Source: Prochlorococcus sp. AG-402-G19 (GTDB lineage Bacteria; Cyanobacteriota; Cyanobacteriia; PCC-6307; Cyanobiaceae). From it: a stretch of DNA of 64,000 nucleotides. The notes beneath the pieces are model-generated. The model had not been told where the DNA came from and made no database searches. It was given only the letters and a program-made list of their open reading frames with translations. Below, in pieces: positions 48,211 through 58,510 of this stretch (positions are counted from its first letter, which is position 1; each line of letters begins with the position of its first letter). Location of the stretch: the NCBI GenBank assembly GCA_003279455.1, contig QCHU01000004.1, positions 1 to 64,000 on the forward strand, written 5' to 3'. Both the position numbers and the translations under genes were made by a program.

Positions 48211-48696
48211 TTGAAGCGTAGATTTTTTATGCTTGGACTCTTGAATAATCTTTTTGGATTTATTATCAAACCAAAAAGCGCTTTTGCTGAACCTAAACCT
48301 ATGGAAAACTATAAGACTTTAACGGATAAAGAATGGGAAAATCGTTTGCCCAAAGACGCTTTTTACGTTTTACGTAAGGAAGGAACAGAGAGACCGTTTT
48401 CAAGTCCTTTAAATGATGAAAAAAGGAAAGGACTTTTTCGTTGTGCAGGATGTGGGCTTTCTTTATTTTCCTCAAAAACAAAGTTTGACAGTGGAACAGG
48501 CTGGCCAAGTTTTTTCGATCATTTACCGGATGCAATAGAGACAAAAACAGACTTCAAATTAATTGTCCCTAGAACTGAATATCATTGTCGACGATGTGGT
48601 GGGCATCAAGGCCATGTTTTTAATGATGGTCCAAGACCAACTGGTAAGCGATATTGCAATAATGGTGTCGCTCTTGCGTTTGAAGTTGATTCGTAA
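48211..48696 (+). CDS. msrB: Peptide-methionine (R)-S-oxide reductase with export signal
   Basis: Reduces methionine-R-sulfoxide in proteins. The MsrB core has two CxxC zinc pairs (CAGC and CRRC), FDSGTGWPSF, TEYHCRRCGGHQGHVF and the catalytic RYCNNG near the C-terminus. The first 30 residues (KRRFFMLG, hydrophobic stretch, then SAFAEP) look like a signal peptide with a twin Arg, suggesting action in the periplasm or thylakoid lumen. The start is TTG 48211; ATG 48229 would shorten the signal and lose the Arg pair. Confidence 0.9.
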   Translation: MKRRFFMLGLLNNLFGFIIKPKSAFAEPKPMENYKTLTDKEWENRLPKDAFYVLRKEGTERPFSSPLNDEKRKGLFRCAGCGLSLFSSKTKFDSGTGWPSFFDHLPDAIETKTDFKLIVPRTEYHCRRCGGHQGHVFNDGPRPTGKRYCNNGVALAFEVDS

Positions 48697-48740
48697 ATGA
48701 TTTTCTTTTCTATTTAATAGGTGTGGGCTTCCGTAGCTTG

Positions 48741-48746
48741 TACAAT
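48741..48746 (+). promoter_or_regulatory. Candidate -10 box (TACAAT) upstream of grpE
   Basis: TACAAT lies 43 bp before the grpE start, preceded directly by TTG. A convincing -35 element is not visible. In marine picocyanobacteria a lone -10 is common, so this is plausible but unproven. Confidence 0.35.
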
Positions 48747-48789
48747 AAACCCTTTGCTATCAACATGGTCTAATAGCTGATCGATTTAT

Positions 48790-49569
48790 ATGAATTCAGA
48801 CGTTTCTTCCTCAGAACATGAATTATCTCAAGATGATTCATCACAAGATAATTCCAATGAAAATTCTGTAAGTTCTCATACAAGTAATGAATCACTTAAT
48901 CAAGTTGACCTTTCTGATAATCCTGAAGTAGAGCCTCAATTGAACAATGCTTCAGTAGATACAGCAGACGAACAATCTTCAACTAGCTCTGATTCAAATA
49001 TTAAAGGTCCAGATACTGAAGCAAGATTACAACAATTAGAAAAAGAGCATGAAACTTTAAATAGCCAATATATGAGAATAGCTGCTGACTTTGATAACTT
49101 CCGAAAGCGTCAGACGCGTGACCAAGATGATCTAAAAATTCAACTTACATGCACTACGCTTAGTGAAATACTTCCTGTTGTCGATAATTTTGAAAGAGCA
49201 AGACAGCAATTAAATCCTGAGGGCGAAGAAGCTCAAGCATTGCATCGGAGTTACCAAGGACTTTATAAGCAACTAGTTGAAGTTCTTAAGCAACTAGGTG
49301 TTGCTCCAATGCGTGTCGTTGATCAGCCTTTTGATCCTTCTCTGCATGAAGCTGTTATGAGAGAGCCCAGTGATGAAAAGGCTGAGGATATTATCATTGA
49401 AGAATTACAAAGGGGATATCACTTGAATGGTCGTGTTTTAAGGCATGCTTTGGTCAAAGTTTCTATGGGACCAGGATCGAAAGCAGTTAATGAAGAGATT
49501 CCAGATCAGAGTGCTGCTAATCAAGAACAAAATCAACCTTCAGACGACTTAACTAAAGATGAGAATTAA
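48790..49569 (+). CDS. grpE: Nucleotide exchange factor GrpE
   Basis: Co-chaperone that releases ADP from DnaK. The N-terminal 75 residues are very acidic and Ser/Asn-rich and probably disordered. The long-helix dimerisation region follows ([29 protein letters not shown]), then the beta domain with [12 protein letters not shown] and [17 protein letters not shown]. The 259 residues are longer than E. coli GrpE (197) because of the N-terminal and C-terminal polar extensions. It is 44 bp upstream of dnaJ. Confidence 0.95.
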   Translation: MNSDVSSSEHELSQDDSSQDNSNENSVSSHTSNESLNQVDLSDNPEVEPQLNNASVDTADEQSSTSSDSNIKGPDTEARLQQLEKEHETLNSQYMRIAADFDNFRKRQTRDQDDLKIQLTCTTLSEILPVVDNFERARQQLNPEGEEAQALHRSYQGLYKQLVEVLKQLGVAPMRVVDQPFDPSLHEAVMREPSDEKAEDIIIEELQRGYHLNGRVLRHALVKVSMGPGSKAVNEEIPDQSAANQEQNQPSDDLTKDEN

Positions 49570-49613
49570 CTACATGATGATTGAAACGGAATTGAATTTA
49601 TTTAAATGAACTA

Positions 49614-50744
49614 ATGGCTGATTTTTACGATCTATTGGGTGTCAGTAGAGATGCTGATGCTGACACTTTAAAAAGAGCTTATAGACAGCAAGCTCGGAAA
49701 TATCATCCTGACGTCAATAAGGAAGCAGGTGCGGAGGATAAGTTCAAAGAAATAGGTAAAGCATATGAAGTTTTAAGCGATTCTCAAAAGCGAGCTCGTT
49801 ACGACCAATTTGGTGAAGCTGGAATCGGTGGAGCTGCTGGTATGCCGGACATGGGAGATATGGGCGGCTTTGCAGATTTGTTTGAGACTTTTTTTAATGG
49901 CTTTGGTGGTTCTGGGTCTCCAGGAGGTTCTCGCCCTCAAAGACGTGGACCTCAACAGGGAGACGATTTACGTTACGACCTAACGATTGATTTTGATAAA
50001 GCTATTTTTGGACAAGAAAAAGAGATCACCGTTCCTCATTTAGAAACTTGTGATGTTTGCAGAGGGAATGGAGCTAAGAAAGGCACTGGTCCTGTTACTT
50101 GTTCTACATGTAGTGGTGCAGGTCAAGTAAGAAGAGCTACTCGTACACCTTTTGGAAGTTTTACTCAAGTCGCTGAATGTCCAACTTGTGTTGGTACTGG
50201 ACAAGTAATTAAAGATCCTTGTAATTCTTGTGGTGGAAAAGGGGTTAAACAAGTAAGAAAAAAATTAAAAATTAATATTCCTGCTGGAGTTGATAGCGGA
50301 ACACGACTAAGAGTTTCAGGAGAGGGTAATGCTGGATTAAAGGGTGGTCCATCTGGAGATCTATATGTCTTCTTAAAGGTGAAAAATCATCCTAATTTAA
50401 AGAGAGATGGATTGACAATTTTATCTGAAGTTAATATTAGTTACCTTCAGGCAATTTTAGGAGATACTATTGAAATAGATACTGTAGATGGTCCTACTAA
50501 GTTAAAAATTCCAGCTGGAACTCAACCTAACTCTATTCTAAATTTAGAAAATAAAGGAGTGCCGAAACTAGGTAATCCTGTTGCTAGAGGTAATCATCAA
50601 GTCTCAGTAAAGATTAAATTACCTATAAAACTATCAGATTCTGAAAGAGATTTATTAGAAAAATTGGCTGGACATTACTCTGCACGGGGACCTCAGCATC
50701 ATTATCATAAAAGTGGCTTATTTAGTAAGTTATTTGGCAAATAA
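49614..50744 (+). CDS. dnaJ: Chaperone protein DnaJ (type I)
   Basis: Hsp40 co-chaperone stimulating DnaK ATPase. The J domain (1-70) carries YHPDVN with the HPD motif. It is followed by a Gly/Phe-rich linker ([16 protein letters not shown]) and a zinc domain with four CxxCxGxG repeats ([32 protein letters not shown]), then the substrate-binding C-terminal domain. The 376 residues equal E. coli DnaJ. The TusA-like gene begins 2 bases after the stop. Confidence 0.97.
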   Translation: MADFYDLLGVSRDADADTLKRAYRQQARKYHPDVNKEAGAEDKFKEIGKAYEVLSDSQKRARYDQFGEAGIGGAAGMPDMGDMGGFADLFETFFNGFGGSGSPGGSRPQRRGPQQGDDLRYDLTIDFDKAIFGQEKEITVPHLETCDVCRGNGAKKGTGPVTCSTCSGAGQVRRATRTPFGSFTQVAECPTCVGTGQVIKDPCNSCGGKGVKQVRKKLKINIPAGVDSGTRLRVSGEGNAGLKGGPSGDLYVFLKVKNHPNLKRDGLTILSEVNISYLQAILGDTIEIDTVDGPTKLKIPAGTQPNSILNLENKGVPKLGNPVARGNHQVSVKIKLPIKLSDSERDLLEKLAGHYSARGPQHHYHKSGLFSKLFGK

Positions 50745-50746
50745 TA

Positions 50747-50992
50747 GTGGAGAAAAATATTTTCATTGATCACTATTTAGATTTGTGTGGCCTTATTTGT
50801 CCAGTCAATTTTGTTAAATGCTGTTTGGCTTTGGAGAACTTATCTTCAAATCAAATTTTAAAAGTTGATCTAGATATAGGCGAAGCTGAAACCAGTGTGA
50901 TCGATGGTTTAAGAGAGAAGGGGTATAAAGTAAAAATATTGAATAAAGACTCTAAAAAAGTAACTTTAATAATATCGAGTGAAGAAAAATAA
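50747..50992 (+). CDS. TusA/SirA-like small sulfur-carrier-fold protein
   Basis: An 81-residue protein with the TusA fold: LDLCGLICPVNFVKCCLALENL near the N-terminus, where the conserved Cys-Pro is kept but the usual CPxP is CPVN. The remainder (LKVDLDIGEAETSVIDGLREKGYKV) fits the family's alternating strands and helices. TusA relays sulfur for tRNA 2-thiouridine; relatives have other, uncertain roles. The GTG start is 2 bases after dnaJ, and the 3' end overlaps rsgA by 14 bases, so the three are one unit. Confidence 0.78.
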   Translation: MEKNIFIDHYLDLCGLICPVNFVKCCLALENLSSNQILKVDLDIGEAETSVIDGLREKGYKVKILNKDSKKVTLIISSEEK

Positions 50993-51917
50993 ATCTAAGA
51001 ATTTAAAAGGGATTGTTGTTGCACTTAAGGCAAATTTTTTAATCGTAGAGATTGACTATAAAGATTTTAAAGATGAGTCTTTTGATTATTTCTATGAAAA
51101 AATCAGACTTCTATGCACAAGAAGAAGCAAGTTAGATTATCAAGGTTTATTTATAGATGTAGGTGATATAGTTTTAGTAGAGTCTATAGATTATAAAAAC
51201 AAAAGAGCTGTCATTTCTGAAGTTGAGCAGAGAAAAAGCTTTTTAAAACGTCCAGCTGTAGCAAACGTTACATTAGTTGCTATTTGTATCTCAGTTGATG
51301 AGCCTTTATTTGATATTGAGCAAGCTAGCCGTTTTTTATTAACCGCTGAATGTGCAAATATAAAGCCTTTGATAGTTTTAACAAAAATAGATTTAATTAC
51401 AAAAAATGATTTGATGTTATTTATAAATAAATTAAAATCTTGGGGTTATGATTGTATACCAGTATCTATTCATACTTCTCAGGGTATTGATTCATTAATA
51501 GAACGATTTAGAAAAACAAAATTAGCTGTACTTGCTGGTCCATCTGGAGCAGGAAAGACAAGTTTAATTAATCAAATAATCCCAAATGTTTCATTACCTA
51601 CTTCATCTGTTTCAAAAAAATTAAAAAGAGGTACACATACGACTAGACATGTCGAACTTTTTTCTATTGGAAATGGATCACTTCTTGCTGATACACCAGG
51701 GTTTAATCGTCCAGAAATAGTATGCGAGCCATCTGACTTTGCTTATTTGTTTCCTGAGTTTCGAACTCAGTTAAGTAAATCAAAATGCAAGTTCCGTAAT
51801 TGTTTGCATAGAGACGAGCCTGGTTGTGTAGTTAATAAAGATCTTGAAAGATATCCTTTTTATCGTGAGAATCTTGAGAAAATGATTAATCCTCATCTCC
51901 CATACCAGGCAGGTTAA
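50979..51917 (+). CDS. rsgA: Small ribosomal subunit biogenesis GTPase RsgA
   Basis: Circularly permuted GTPase that tests maturation of the 30S decoding centre. An N-terminal OB-fold (about 1-80) precedes the permuted G motifs: LTKIDLI (G4, near 130), [10 protein letters not shown] (G1, near 187), TTRHVEL (G2) and [10 protein letters not shown] (G3). A zinc site [14 protein letters not shown] is near the end. The start is GTG 50979 inside the TusA-like gene. The last 32 bases overlap the convergent ebfC 3' end. Confidence 0.95.
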   Translation: MKKNKSKNLKGIVVALKANFLIVEIDYKDFKDESFDYFYEKIRLLCTRRSKLDYQGLFIDVGDIVLVESIDYKNKRAVISEVEQRKSFLKRPAVANVTLVAICISVDEPLFDIEQASRFLLTAECANIKPLIVLTKIDLITKNDLMLFINKLKSWGYDCIPVSIHTSQGIDSLIERFRKTKLAVLAGPSGAGKTSLINQIIPNVSLPTSSVSKKLKRGTHTTRHVELFSIGNGSLLADTPGFNRPEIVCEPSDFAYLFPEFRTQLSKSKCKFRNCLHRDEPGCVVNKDLERYPFYRENLEKMINPHLPYQAG

Positions 51918-52233
51918 GCTTAAATCCACCAGTTAAATCTTCCATTCGATCTTTCATAGTTGATGTTGAAAGTTCGTGAGCAGATTTCATAGCATCTAGT
52001 ATCGCTTCCTCTATTATTGCTCTGTCTTCAGAAAGAAGAGATTGATCAATTTCTACGCGTAAAGGTTTTTGATTTCCTGACATCCATATTTTTGCTCGAT
52101 TGTCATTATTCTTTCCTTCTATTTCCATAACTTCAAGTTCTTCTTGAAGTTTCTGAGCATTCTGCTGAATTTGTTGAGCTTTTTTGAAAGCTTCAGTGAG
52201 TTGTCCAAAATTTGGTAGTCCGAATCCAGCCAT
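51886..52233 (-). CDS. ebfC: YbaB/EbfC nucleoid-associated protein
   Basis: A 115-residue member of the YbaB/EbfC family of DNA-binding nucleoid-associated dimers. [32 protein letters not shown] forms the long helix, and [31 protein letters not shown] the C-terminal helix typical of the family. Its stop codon lies inside rsgA. murB ends the gap 37 bp upstream on the same strand, so it may be part of a murC-murB-ebfC transcript. Confidence 0.92.
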   Translation of the reverse strand: MAGFGLPNFGQLTEAFKKAQQIQQNAQKLQEELEVMEIEGKNNDNRAKIWMSGNQKPLRVEIDQSLLSEDRAIIEEAILDAMKSAHELSTSTMKDRMEDLTGGFKLNLPGMGDED

Positions 52234-52270
52234 GAAAATTACCTATTGATATTGATTTTAGGGTTTAAAT

Positions 52271-53146
52271 TTAAAATCCACATTGTTTGACTTCTGTTTC
52301 TAACAAGATTCCATAAGAATTAAATACTTTTTTTTGAATGTATTTAATCAACTCTCTGACGTCACAAGAAGAAGCATTGTTTGCATTGATTATAAAATTT
52401 GAATGTATTTTGGAAATTTCAGCTCCACCAAAACGAAATCCTTTTAAACCAAGTTCATCAATTAATTTTGCAGCTTTTAAAGGTTCTGGATTTCGAAAAA
52501 CACTTCCGCATGTTTGTGATTTATAAGGTTGAGTTCGTAATCGATGGTTTAGGTTTTCATTAGTAACCTGTCGAATTTGTTCTGCGTGACCTGATACCAG
52601 CTTCAGTCGGGCAGATATGACAATCAAGTTCTCATTTTGAAGCAGACTGTGTCGATATCCAAAATTGAGATCCTTTCCTTTGATCATTTTGTATTCTCCT
52701 TTCAAAGATAGCGTTGTAATACTTTCGAGATAGTCGGATATGCAATGTTCTTGTGCTCCTGCATTCATAACTACTGCTCCACCAATTGTGCCTGGTATCC
52801 CTACAGCCCACTCGAGTCCATGAAGTCCATTTGCAGCAGCTTTTCTGGCTAAGGTAGGAAGCATTTCACCACCAAGGACTTCGATAATTCCACTATTTTT
52901 ATCAATTTGTATACCTTTGAAATTACGCATACATATGCTTAAACCTTTAATTCCTTTGTCATTAATTAAAAGATTTGATCCGGCACCAAAAATATTGCAG
53001 GGAATGTTTTTCTTATTTATCCAATTAATTAGATATTTTATTTCTTCCATATTTTTCGGTTGAGCAATCCATTCTGCTGGCCCTCCTATTCGCCAAGTAG
53101 TAAAATTTGATAATGAAATATTTTTTTCTAATTGAATGCAACTCAT
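52271..53146 (-). CDS. murB: UDP-N-acetylenolpyruvoylglucosamine reductase
   Basis: FAD-dependent reduction giving UDP-MurNAc. TWRIGGPAEWIAQP near residue 15, FGAGSNLLINDKGIKG near 60, GLEWAVGIPGTIGGAVVMNAGA near 112, and SCGSVFRNP-like TCGSVFRNPEPLKAAKLID near 215 (catalytic Ser) identify the type without the E. coli-like insertion. The 291 residues match that shorter (type II) class. It starts 3 bases after the murC stop. Confidence 0.95.
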   Translation of the reverse strand: MSCIQLEKNISLSNFTTWRIGGPAEWIAQPKNMEEIKYLINWINKKNIPCNIFGAGSNLLINDKGIKGLSICMRNFKGIQIDKNSGIIEVLGGEMLPTLARKAAANGLHGLEWAVGIPGTIGGAVVMNAGAQEHCISDYLESITTLSLKGEYKMIKGKDLNFGYRHSLLQNENLIVISARLKLVSGHAEQIRQVTNENLNHRLRTQPYKSQTCGSVFRNPEPLKAAKLIDELGLKGFRFGGAEISKIHSNFIINANNASSCDVRELIKYIQKKVFNSYGILLETEVKQCGF

Positions 53147-53149
53147 TTA

Positions 53150-54634
53150 TTAAGCAGCCAAATTGTTTTTTATTGATTTATTATTGATTAATTCTATAAA
53201 TAGATTTGAACATATCATATTAATATCTCCTGCACCCATAATTAAAAGTAAATCTTTTTCCATTGTATTTTCTTTTATTAGTTTAATTAGATCTTGATTA
53301 TTATCTGGATTATATACTTCTAGATTAGGCTTTAATTTTCTTAACTCATTTCCAATAGTCTTATTATTTATTCCTTCGATTTCATCTTCTCCAGCAGAGT
53401 AGATAGGAGCTATAAATACTAAATCAGATTTACTTAGACTTCTTGCAAATTCTTTATGAAATTTTTTAGTTCTACTATATCTATGAGGTTGGAATATTGA
53501 TATTAATCTTTTTGGTAGAATTTCGGAAAAATTATTTTTTGTATTTTGCATAGTAGAAGCAATTGAGATTGCAGCATCAATTTCACTGGGGTGATGAGCA
53601 TAATCTTCGACTATTATTCTTTTTTTCCATAAACCTCTATAATCAAATCTTCTTGAAGGAAGTTGTAAATATTCAATTCCTTTTTTTATATCTTTAAAAT
53701 GAATTCCAGCTATTCTGCAAGCTGCTATTGCAGCTACTGTATTACTTAAATTGTGTATGCCAGGAATAGGCACACTTATGAGATCAATAAATTTTTCTTT
53801 TTCATAATATTCTGCAATAATTTCACATCCATTAGATTCTTTTGGAATTAGAGCAAAATCTATATTATTAGTTTCTTGAATTGAAAACCATTCAGAAGCT
53901 TCTATATTATTTTTGAGGTTTTGACAGTCATAATTTGCAATTAGGTTATCAGAATTTTTTGCAAATTTTTTCATTGTTCTTATTAAATCTTCTAGATCTT
54001 GATAATGATCAACATGTTCGAGTTCTACATTTGTAATAATTCCAATATTAGAATTAAATGTTACTAATGATCCATCTGATTCGTCTGCTTCTGCTATTAA
54101 TGTTTCACTATTACCAACGTTGTAATTTTTATTATACAGAGGAACAATACCACCAATTATAGCAGTAGGATCTTTATTTAAAATTGAAAAAATAGTTGTT
54201 ATGTAAGTACTTGTAGTTGTTTTACCGTGAGAACCTGAAATAACTATAGATTTTTTTTGATCGATTAAGAATTTTAGTATTTCTGAACGATGTTTTATTT
54301 GTAAATTACACTCTTTAGCTTTTTTTAATTCGAGATTGTCAGGACGTATTGCAGAGCTGATTACAACTAAAATATTTTTATTTTTTTTTTCAAGAATTTT
54401 ATCAATGTTTGATTCTGTTTGAGTGTTAAATATATTTACATGATCATTAGTTAATTCTTTTAAAATATGGCTATTTTTTATGTCAGATCCTGAAATGGAA
54501 TATCCATTTTTAGCGAGAATCATTGCGAGGGCAGACATGCCAATGCCTCCAATCCCAATGAAGTGGATATGTGGAGGTAAGATTGGTAACTTCTTCAATT
54601 TCACTTTGGTGTCGAGTGAAAGATAACTCTTCAT
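53150..54634 (-). CDS. murC: UDP-N-acetylmuramate-L-alanine ligase
   Basis: Adds L-Ala to UDP-MurNAc with ATP in the cytoplasmic stage of peptidoglycan synthesis. [18 protein letters not shown] near 25 is the UDP-binding Rossmann loop, [14 protein letters not shown] near 132 the ATP P-loop, ADESDGSL near 195 and [12 protein letters not shown] near 345 the Mur ligase motifs. The 494 residues equal the family. It is immediately upstream of murB and divergent from gap2. Confidence 0.96.
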   Translation of the reverse strand: MKSYLSLDTKVKLKKLPILPPHIHFIGIGGIGMSALAMILAKNGYSISGSDIKNSHILKELTNDHVNIFNTQTESNIDKILEKKNKNILVVISSAIRPDNLELKKAKECNLQIKHRSEILKFLIDQKKSIVISGSHGKTTTSTYITTIFSILNKDPTAIIGGIVPLYNKNYNVGNSETLIAEADESDGSLVTFNSNIGIITNVELEHVDHYQDLEDLIRTMKKFAKNSDNLIANYDCQNLKNNIEASEWFSIQETNNIDFALIPKESNGCEIIAEYYEKEKFIDLISVPIPGIHNLSNTVAAIAACRIAGIHFKDIKKGIEYLQLPSRRFDYRGLWKKRIIVEDYAHHPSEIDAAISIASTMQNTKNNFSEILPKRLISIFQPHRYSRTKKFHKEFARSLSKSDLVFIAPIYSAGEDEIEGINNKTIGNELRKLKPNLEVYNPDNNQDLIKLIKENTMEKDLLLIMGAGDINMICSNLFIELINNKSIKNNLAA

Positions 54635-54773
54635 CTTTCAAAAGGCACATTTTTTAAAGAATTAGAGTGATTTTGTACTTTTTTATTTGCTGAAGGCATC
54701 ATATTTTTTTCAAAATGCTCATCGTTCTGTATGATCAGCGGCCAGTAGCTTATGCGGTTTAACCGTTTTTGAA

Positions 54774-55796
54774 ATGACTTTGCGTGTTGCGATTAATGGA
54801 TTCGGAAGAATTGGACGCAATTTTATGCGTTGTTGGCTTAGTAGGGGTGCTAATACAAATATTGAGGTAGTCGGTATCAACGTTACCTCTGACCCAAAGA
54901 CCTGTGCTCACCTACTTAAATACGACTCTATTCTCGGTGCAATAAATGATGCTGAAATTTCACATACCGACGATACATTTGAAATTAATGGCAAAACTAT
55001 TAAATGTTATTCGGATAGAAACCCGTTAAATCTTCCATGGAAAGATTGGGGTATTGATCTAGTTATTGAGTCAACAGGTGTATTTAATACAGATGTTGGA
55101 GCCAGTAAGCACTTACAGGTAGGAGCTAAGAAAGTCATTCTTACTGCTCCTGGAAAAGGTGACGGTGTGGGAACATATGTGGTTGGTGTTAATGCTGATC
55201 AATATTCTCATGGAGATTTTGATATTCTCAGCAATGCAAGTTGCACTACCAACTGTCTAGCGCCAATAGTGAAAGTTTTAGATCAAAAGTTAGGCATAAA
55301 TAAAGGTTTAATGACCACAATTCACAGCTATACCGGAGATCAAAGAATATTGGATAATGCTCATCGTGACTTGCGTAGAGCAAGAGCTGCCGCAATGAAT
55401 TTGGTTCCTACTTCAACAGGTGCAGCAAAAGCTGTAGCTCTTGTTTACCCAGAAATGAAAGGGAAGCTTACAGGTATTGCTATGCGTGTACCAACTCCAA
55501 ATGTTTCTGCCGTTGATTTAGTTTTTGAATCAAGTCGTAAAACCAGTGCTGAAGAAGTAAATACATTGTTGAAAACTGCTTCGGAGGGTGAAATGAAAGG
55601 AATAATTAAATATGGAGATTTGCCTCTGGTTTCCTCTGATTATGCTGGAACTAATGAATCAACTATTGTTGATGAAGCATTAACAATGTGTATTGATGAC
55701 AATATGGTCAAAGTTTTAGCTTGGTATGACAACGAGTGGGGTTACAGCCAGAGGGTTGTTGATTTAGCTGAAATTGTTGCTCAAAAATGGCAATAA
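54774..55796 (+). CDS. gap2: Glyceraldehyde-3-phosphate dehydrogenase (Gap2 type)
   Basis: Calvin-cycle and glycolytic [21 protein letters not shown] is the NAD(P)-binding start, [15 protein letters not shown] near 155 holds the catalytic Cys, and [11 protein letters not shown] near 182 the catalytic His. At 340 residues it matches cyanobacterial Gap2, which uses NADPH for reduction of 1,3-bisphosphoglycerate in photosynthesis; assignment to Gap2 rather than Gap1 is by length and organism. The upstream 139 bp contain CGGTTTAACCG (54755-54765), a short inverted repeat 8 bp before the start. Confidence 0.95.
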   Translation: MTLRVAINGFGRIGRNFMRCWLSRGANTNIEVVGINVTSDPKTCAHLLKYDSILGAINDAEISHTDDTFEINGKTIKCYSDRNPLNLPWKDWGIDLVIESTGVFNTDVGASKHLQVGAKKVILTAPGKGDGVGTYVVGVNADQYSHGDFDILSNASCTTNCLAPIVKVLDQKLGINKGLMTTIHSYTGDQRILDNAHRDLRRARAAAMNLVPTSTGAAKAVALVYPEMKGKLTGIAMRVPTPNVSAVDLVFESSRKTSAEEVNTLLKTASEGEMKGIIKYGDLPLVSSDYAGTNESTIVDEALTMCIDDNMVKVLAWYDNEWGYSQRVVDLAEIVAQKWQ

Positions 55797-55812
55797 AATT
55801 TATTTTCGATAT

Positions 55813-56796
55813 TTAAAAGTGTTGAAATAGGCTTGCTTGGTCAATATTAATTTCTTCTAGGTTGTCCCAGAAAATTTTGGGTTTACCCTTTCGAGTAAAT
55901 CCTATTATTCTGGCACTTTTTAATTGTTTTGATAACTTTTCAGCCCATTTTTTAGGCAAACTGAGTATCAATTCATAATCTTCGCCTCCATATAGAACCC
56001 AGTCATTCCAATTTGGATTTTTTGGCCAGTGAGGGTCTTTTAATAAAGAAGATTTTGACAAAACTGCTTGACAATTACTGCTTTGGCAGATCCCTCTAAT
56101 TGATTCAATGAGTCCATCGCTACTATCAGTTCCTGCCGCTCTCCAGCTCGTTAGAATAGGTTTACAACTAATTAACGCTTTAAGCTCTTTCAAGGCGGGA
56201 TAGGGCCGTTTGTGAGCCTGTATAGCTCTATTGATTAGCTCAGGACTTATTTTGTCTGTACTGGGTAATTCTTCTGATCTTAAGAGAGCTAAACCTAAGC
56301 GACTTAATCCATGATATCCAGTGCTAACGATGTAATCCCCTGGTAAAGCATTTCCTCTATGAAGTCTGGCTTTGTTCATTTCTCCAACTGCCGTAATAGA
56401 GATCATTTTTGTTTCTCCCGAAGTGCAATCTCCACCAATTATTTCTCCACCAAATTCCTGAATTGCTACCAACATCCCTTCGTATAGTTCTTCTACCCAT
56501 TTCCAATCTGTGCTTGGTGGTAAAACAAGTCCAACACTGAAGGAGATTATTTTTACTGAACCGCTGCAAATCAGATCCGAAACATTTGTTGCAATACATT
56601 TCCAGCCAATATCTTTAGCATCCGAAATACTTTCACAAAAATGAATTTTCTCTACAAGTAAATCGGTATTTATAAGTAAATTTTTTTTTCTTGTTTTTAT
56701 TTCAGCAACATCATCATCTATTTGTTTGTCACGCATAAACTTTTTTATGCGATTGAGTAGCTCTATTTCTCCAATATCTTTTATCGTAGTTGTCAC
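55813..56796 (-). CDS. thiL: Thiamine-monophosphate kinase
   Basis: Phosphorylates thiamine monophosphate to thiamine pyrophosphate. It has the PurM/ThiL fold with DDVAEI near 28, LLINTDLLVEKIHF near 45, DIGWKCIATNVSDLICSG, GGDCTSGE near 125 and GGEDYELILSLP near 270. The 327 residues match the family. It follows the cyclophilin gene on the same strand by 10 bp and converges on gap2, with 16 bp between stops. Confidence 0.93.
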   Translation of the reverse strand: MTTTIKDIGEIELLNRIKKFMRDKQIDDDVAEIKTRKKNLLINTDLLVEKIHFCESISDAKDIGWKCIATNVSDLICSGSVKIISFSVGLVLPPSTDWKWVEELYEGMLVAIQEFGGEIIGGDCTSGETKMISITAVGEMNKARLHRGNALPGDYIVSTGYHGLSRLGLALLRSEELPSTDKISPELINRAIQAHKRPYPALKELKALISCKPILTSWRAAGTDSSDGLIESIRGICQSSNCQAVLSKSSLLKDPHWPKNPNWNDWVLYGGEDYELILSLPKKWAEKLSKQLKSARIIGFTRKGKPKIFWDNLEEINIDQASLFQHF

Positions 56797-56806
56797 TTTT
56801 TTATAT

Positions 56807-57883
56807 TTAAGCGTTAAGTTTTAGATTTTCTGAGCCATTTAATACTTTGATTTCAATAATTTTATCATCTACTCCTAATTTATTTAATATTTCAGAACCT
56901 TCTATTACATAACCAAAGGCTGCGTTCCTTCCATCTATAAGGTTACGCCCAGCGGGATTTAATTCGGCTTCATATAAGAAGAAGAAAAATTGTGATGAAC
57001 CATCATTTAAATCATATTCAGAATGAGCCCAGCCAAGAGTTCCTAAGGTTGCAAATGGAAGAGTAGGTGTTTCTGTATAGAGGCCAACATCTTCAAAAGT
57101 TTCTCCATAAAGTGTATCGTCAAAATTAGGTGTTCTTATTTCTAATGGAACTTTTCTCAACTCATTATTATCAGGGTTTATATATCCAATAGCTTCTCCT
57201 TTAGGATCACCAGTTTGAAGAATAAAAAATTCTTCAGCTCTATTAATTGGTAAACCATCGTAAAAACCTTTCAATGAAAGATCTATAAATGCACCAGCTG
57301 TGAGCGGAGCATTATATCCATCAATAATTGCGGTCATATTTCCTTTTGATGTTTTTATTTCTACATTTGCTCTACCTAAAAGTCTTGGTAGATTGTCATA
57401 TTCCATAGGTATTTTATATGGAAATTCATCAGTGATTAAAAGAGATTCAATATCATCAATTGTTTTTAGACCTTGACGTCGGACATTAAGAAATGAGACT
57501 TTATTTTTTTCGTTTGTTATTTCTCCTAAGTCATCAAGCTCTTCTTTCAATTTAGAGAGCAGATTACCTGCTTTTTCTCTATTTTCCTCTGGTATTGATT
57601 CAAGAATTTGATTTTTTCTATTACTTACCAAGAATTGACTTCTTGAGGTGGCTTTGCTGATAGCTGACCATCTACTTCCTCGAAGATCGTCGCTGGTATC
57701 CTCTAGTTTGTTTTGTAATTCACGTAATTCTTTTTGGTCAATCGGTAAAGAATTTCTTAATATGGCATATGGATCTTTGAGTCGGTTACCATTTGGAAGG
57801 CTTGCAACAGCAGGGTCAATCCATGGTGAGCTCAAAGAAAATATGATTGTTACCAGGGCAAGAATGCAAATCTTTTTTGCCAT
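56807..57883 (-). CDS. Secreted cyclophilin-type peptidyl-prolyl isomerase (TLP40/CYP38-like)
   Basis: A 358-residue protein with a signal peptide (MAKKICILALVTIIFSLSSPWIDPAVAS), a helical N-terminal region (about 40-150: LPIDQKELRELQNKLEDTS, LLSKLKEELDDLGE) and a C-terminal cyclophilin domain (TSKGNMTAIIDGYNAPLTAGAFIDLSLKGFYDGL, GSSQFFFFLYEAEL, GRNAAFGYVIEG). The architecture matches plant TLP40/CYP38, a lumen cyclophilin needed for photosystem II assembly; lumenal location here is inferred. The prolyl isomerase active-site Arg/Phe set is only partly recognisable, as in CYP38. It is transcribed with thiL. Confidence 0.85.
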   Translation of the reverse strand: MAKKICILALVTIIFSLSSPWIDPAVASLPNGNRLKDPYAILRNSLPIDQKELRELQNKLEDTSDDLRGSRWSAISKATSRSQFLVSNRKNQILESIPEENREKAGNLLSKLKEELDDLGEITNEKNKVSFLNVRRQGLKTIDDIESLLITDEFPYKIPMEYDNLPRLLGRANVEIKTSKGNMTAIIDGYNAPLTAGAFIDLSLKGFYDGLPINRAEEFFILQTGDPKGEAIGYINPDNNELRKVPLEIRTPNFDDTLYGETFEDVGLYTETPTLPFATLGTLGWAHSEYDLNDGSSQFFFFLYEAELNPAGRNLIDGRNAAFGYVIEGSEILNKLGVDDKIIEIKVLNGSENLKLNA

Positions 57884-57946
57884 GTTAATTCTATGTTTTG
57901 CATGACTTTGGCACAGACTTATGATCGATAGGTATATTTTGTGTGA

Positions 57947-58510
57947 ATGATTTCAAGTAACGACTTTCGCACTGGCACTACGATCGAGTTAGACGGTGCA
58001 GTTTGGCGTGTAATTGAATTCCTACATGTCAAGCCTGGTAAGGGTTCTGCGTTTGTCAGGACTAAATTAAAAGCTGTTGTAAGCGGAAGTGTTGTCGAAA
58101 AGACTTTTAGAGCTGGTGAAATGGTCCCACAAGCTCTTCTGGAAAAATCAAAATTACAACACACATATATGGACGGAGATGATTTTGTATTTATGGATAT
58201 GACTTCTTATGAAGAAACACGTCTAACAGCTAAACAAATTGGTGAAAGTAGGAAATATCTAAAGGAGGGGATGGAGGTTAATGTAGTGTCTTGGAATGAA
58301 AAACCTCTTGAAGTTGAATTGCCCAACTCAGTTGTTTTAGAAATAAAAGAAACTGATCCTGGGGTAAAAGGTGACACTGCATCGGGAGGTACAAAGCCTG
58401 CAATCTTGGAAACAGGAGCCCAAGTTATGGTCCCATTATTTATTTCAATTGGTGAGAAAATTCGAGTAGATACTCGAAATGACAGTTATCTAGGCCGAGA
58501 AACACAATGA
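57947..58510 (+). CDS. efp: Translation elongation factor P
   Basis: Relieves ribosome stalling at consecutive prolines. The 187 residues carry [19 protein letters not shown], the loop [12 protein letters not shown] with a Lys at position 32 at the tip (site of beta-lysylation in E. coli), and the C-terminal [14 protein letters not shown]. The start is ATG 57947. The stop overlaps the accB start by 4 bases. Confidence 0.97.
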   Translation: MISSNDFRTGTTIELDGAVWRVIEFLHVKPGKGSAFVRTKLKAVVSGSVVEKTFRAGEMVPQALLEKSKLQHTYMDGDDFVFMDMTSYEETRLTAKQIGESRKYLKEGMEVNVVSWNEKPLEVELPNSVVLEIKETDPGVKGDTASGGTKPAILETGAQVMVPLFISIGEKIRVDTRNDSYLGRETQ

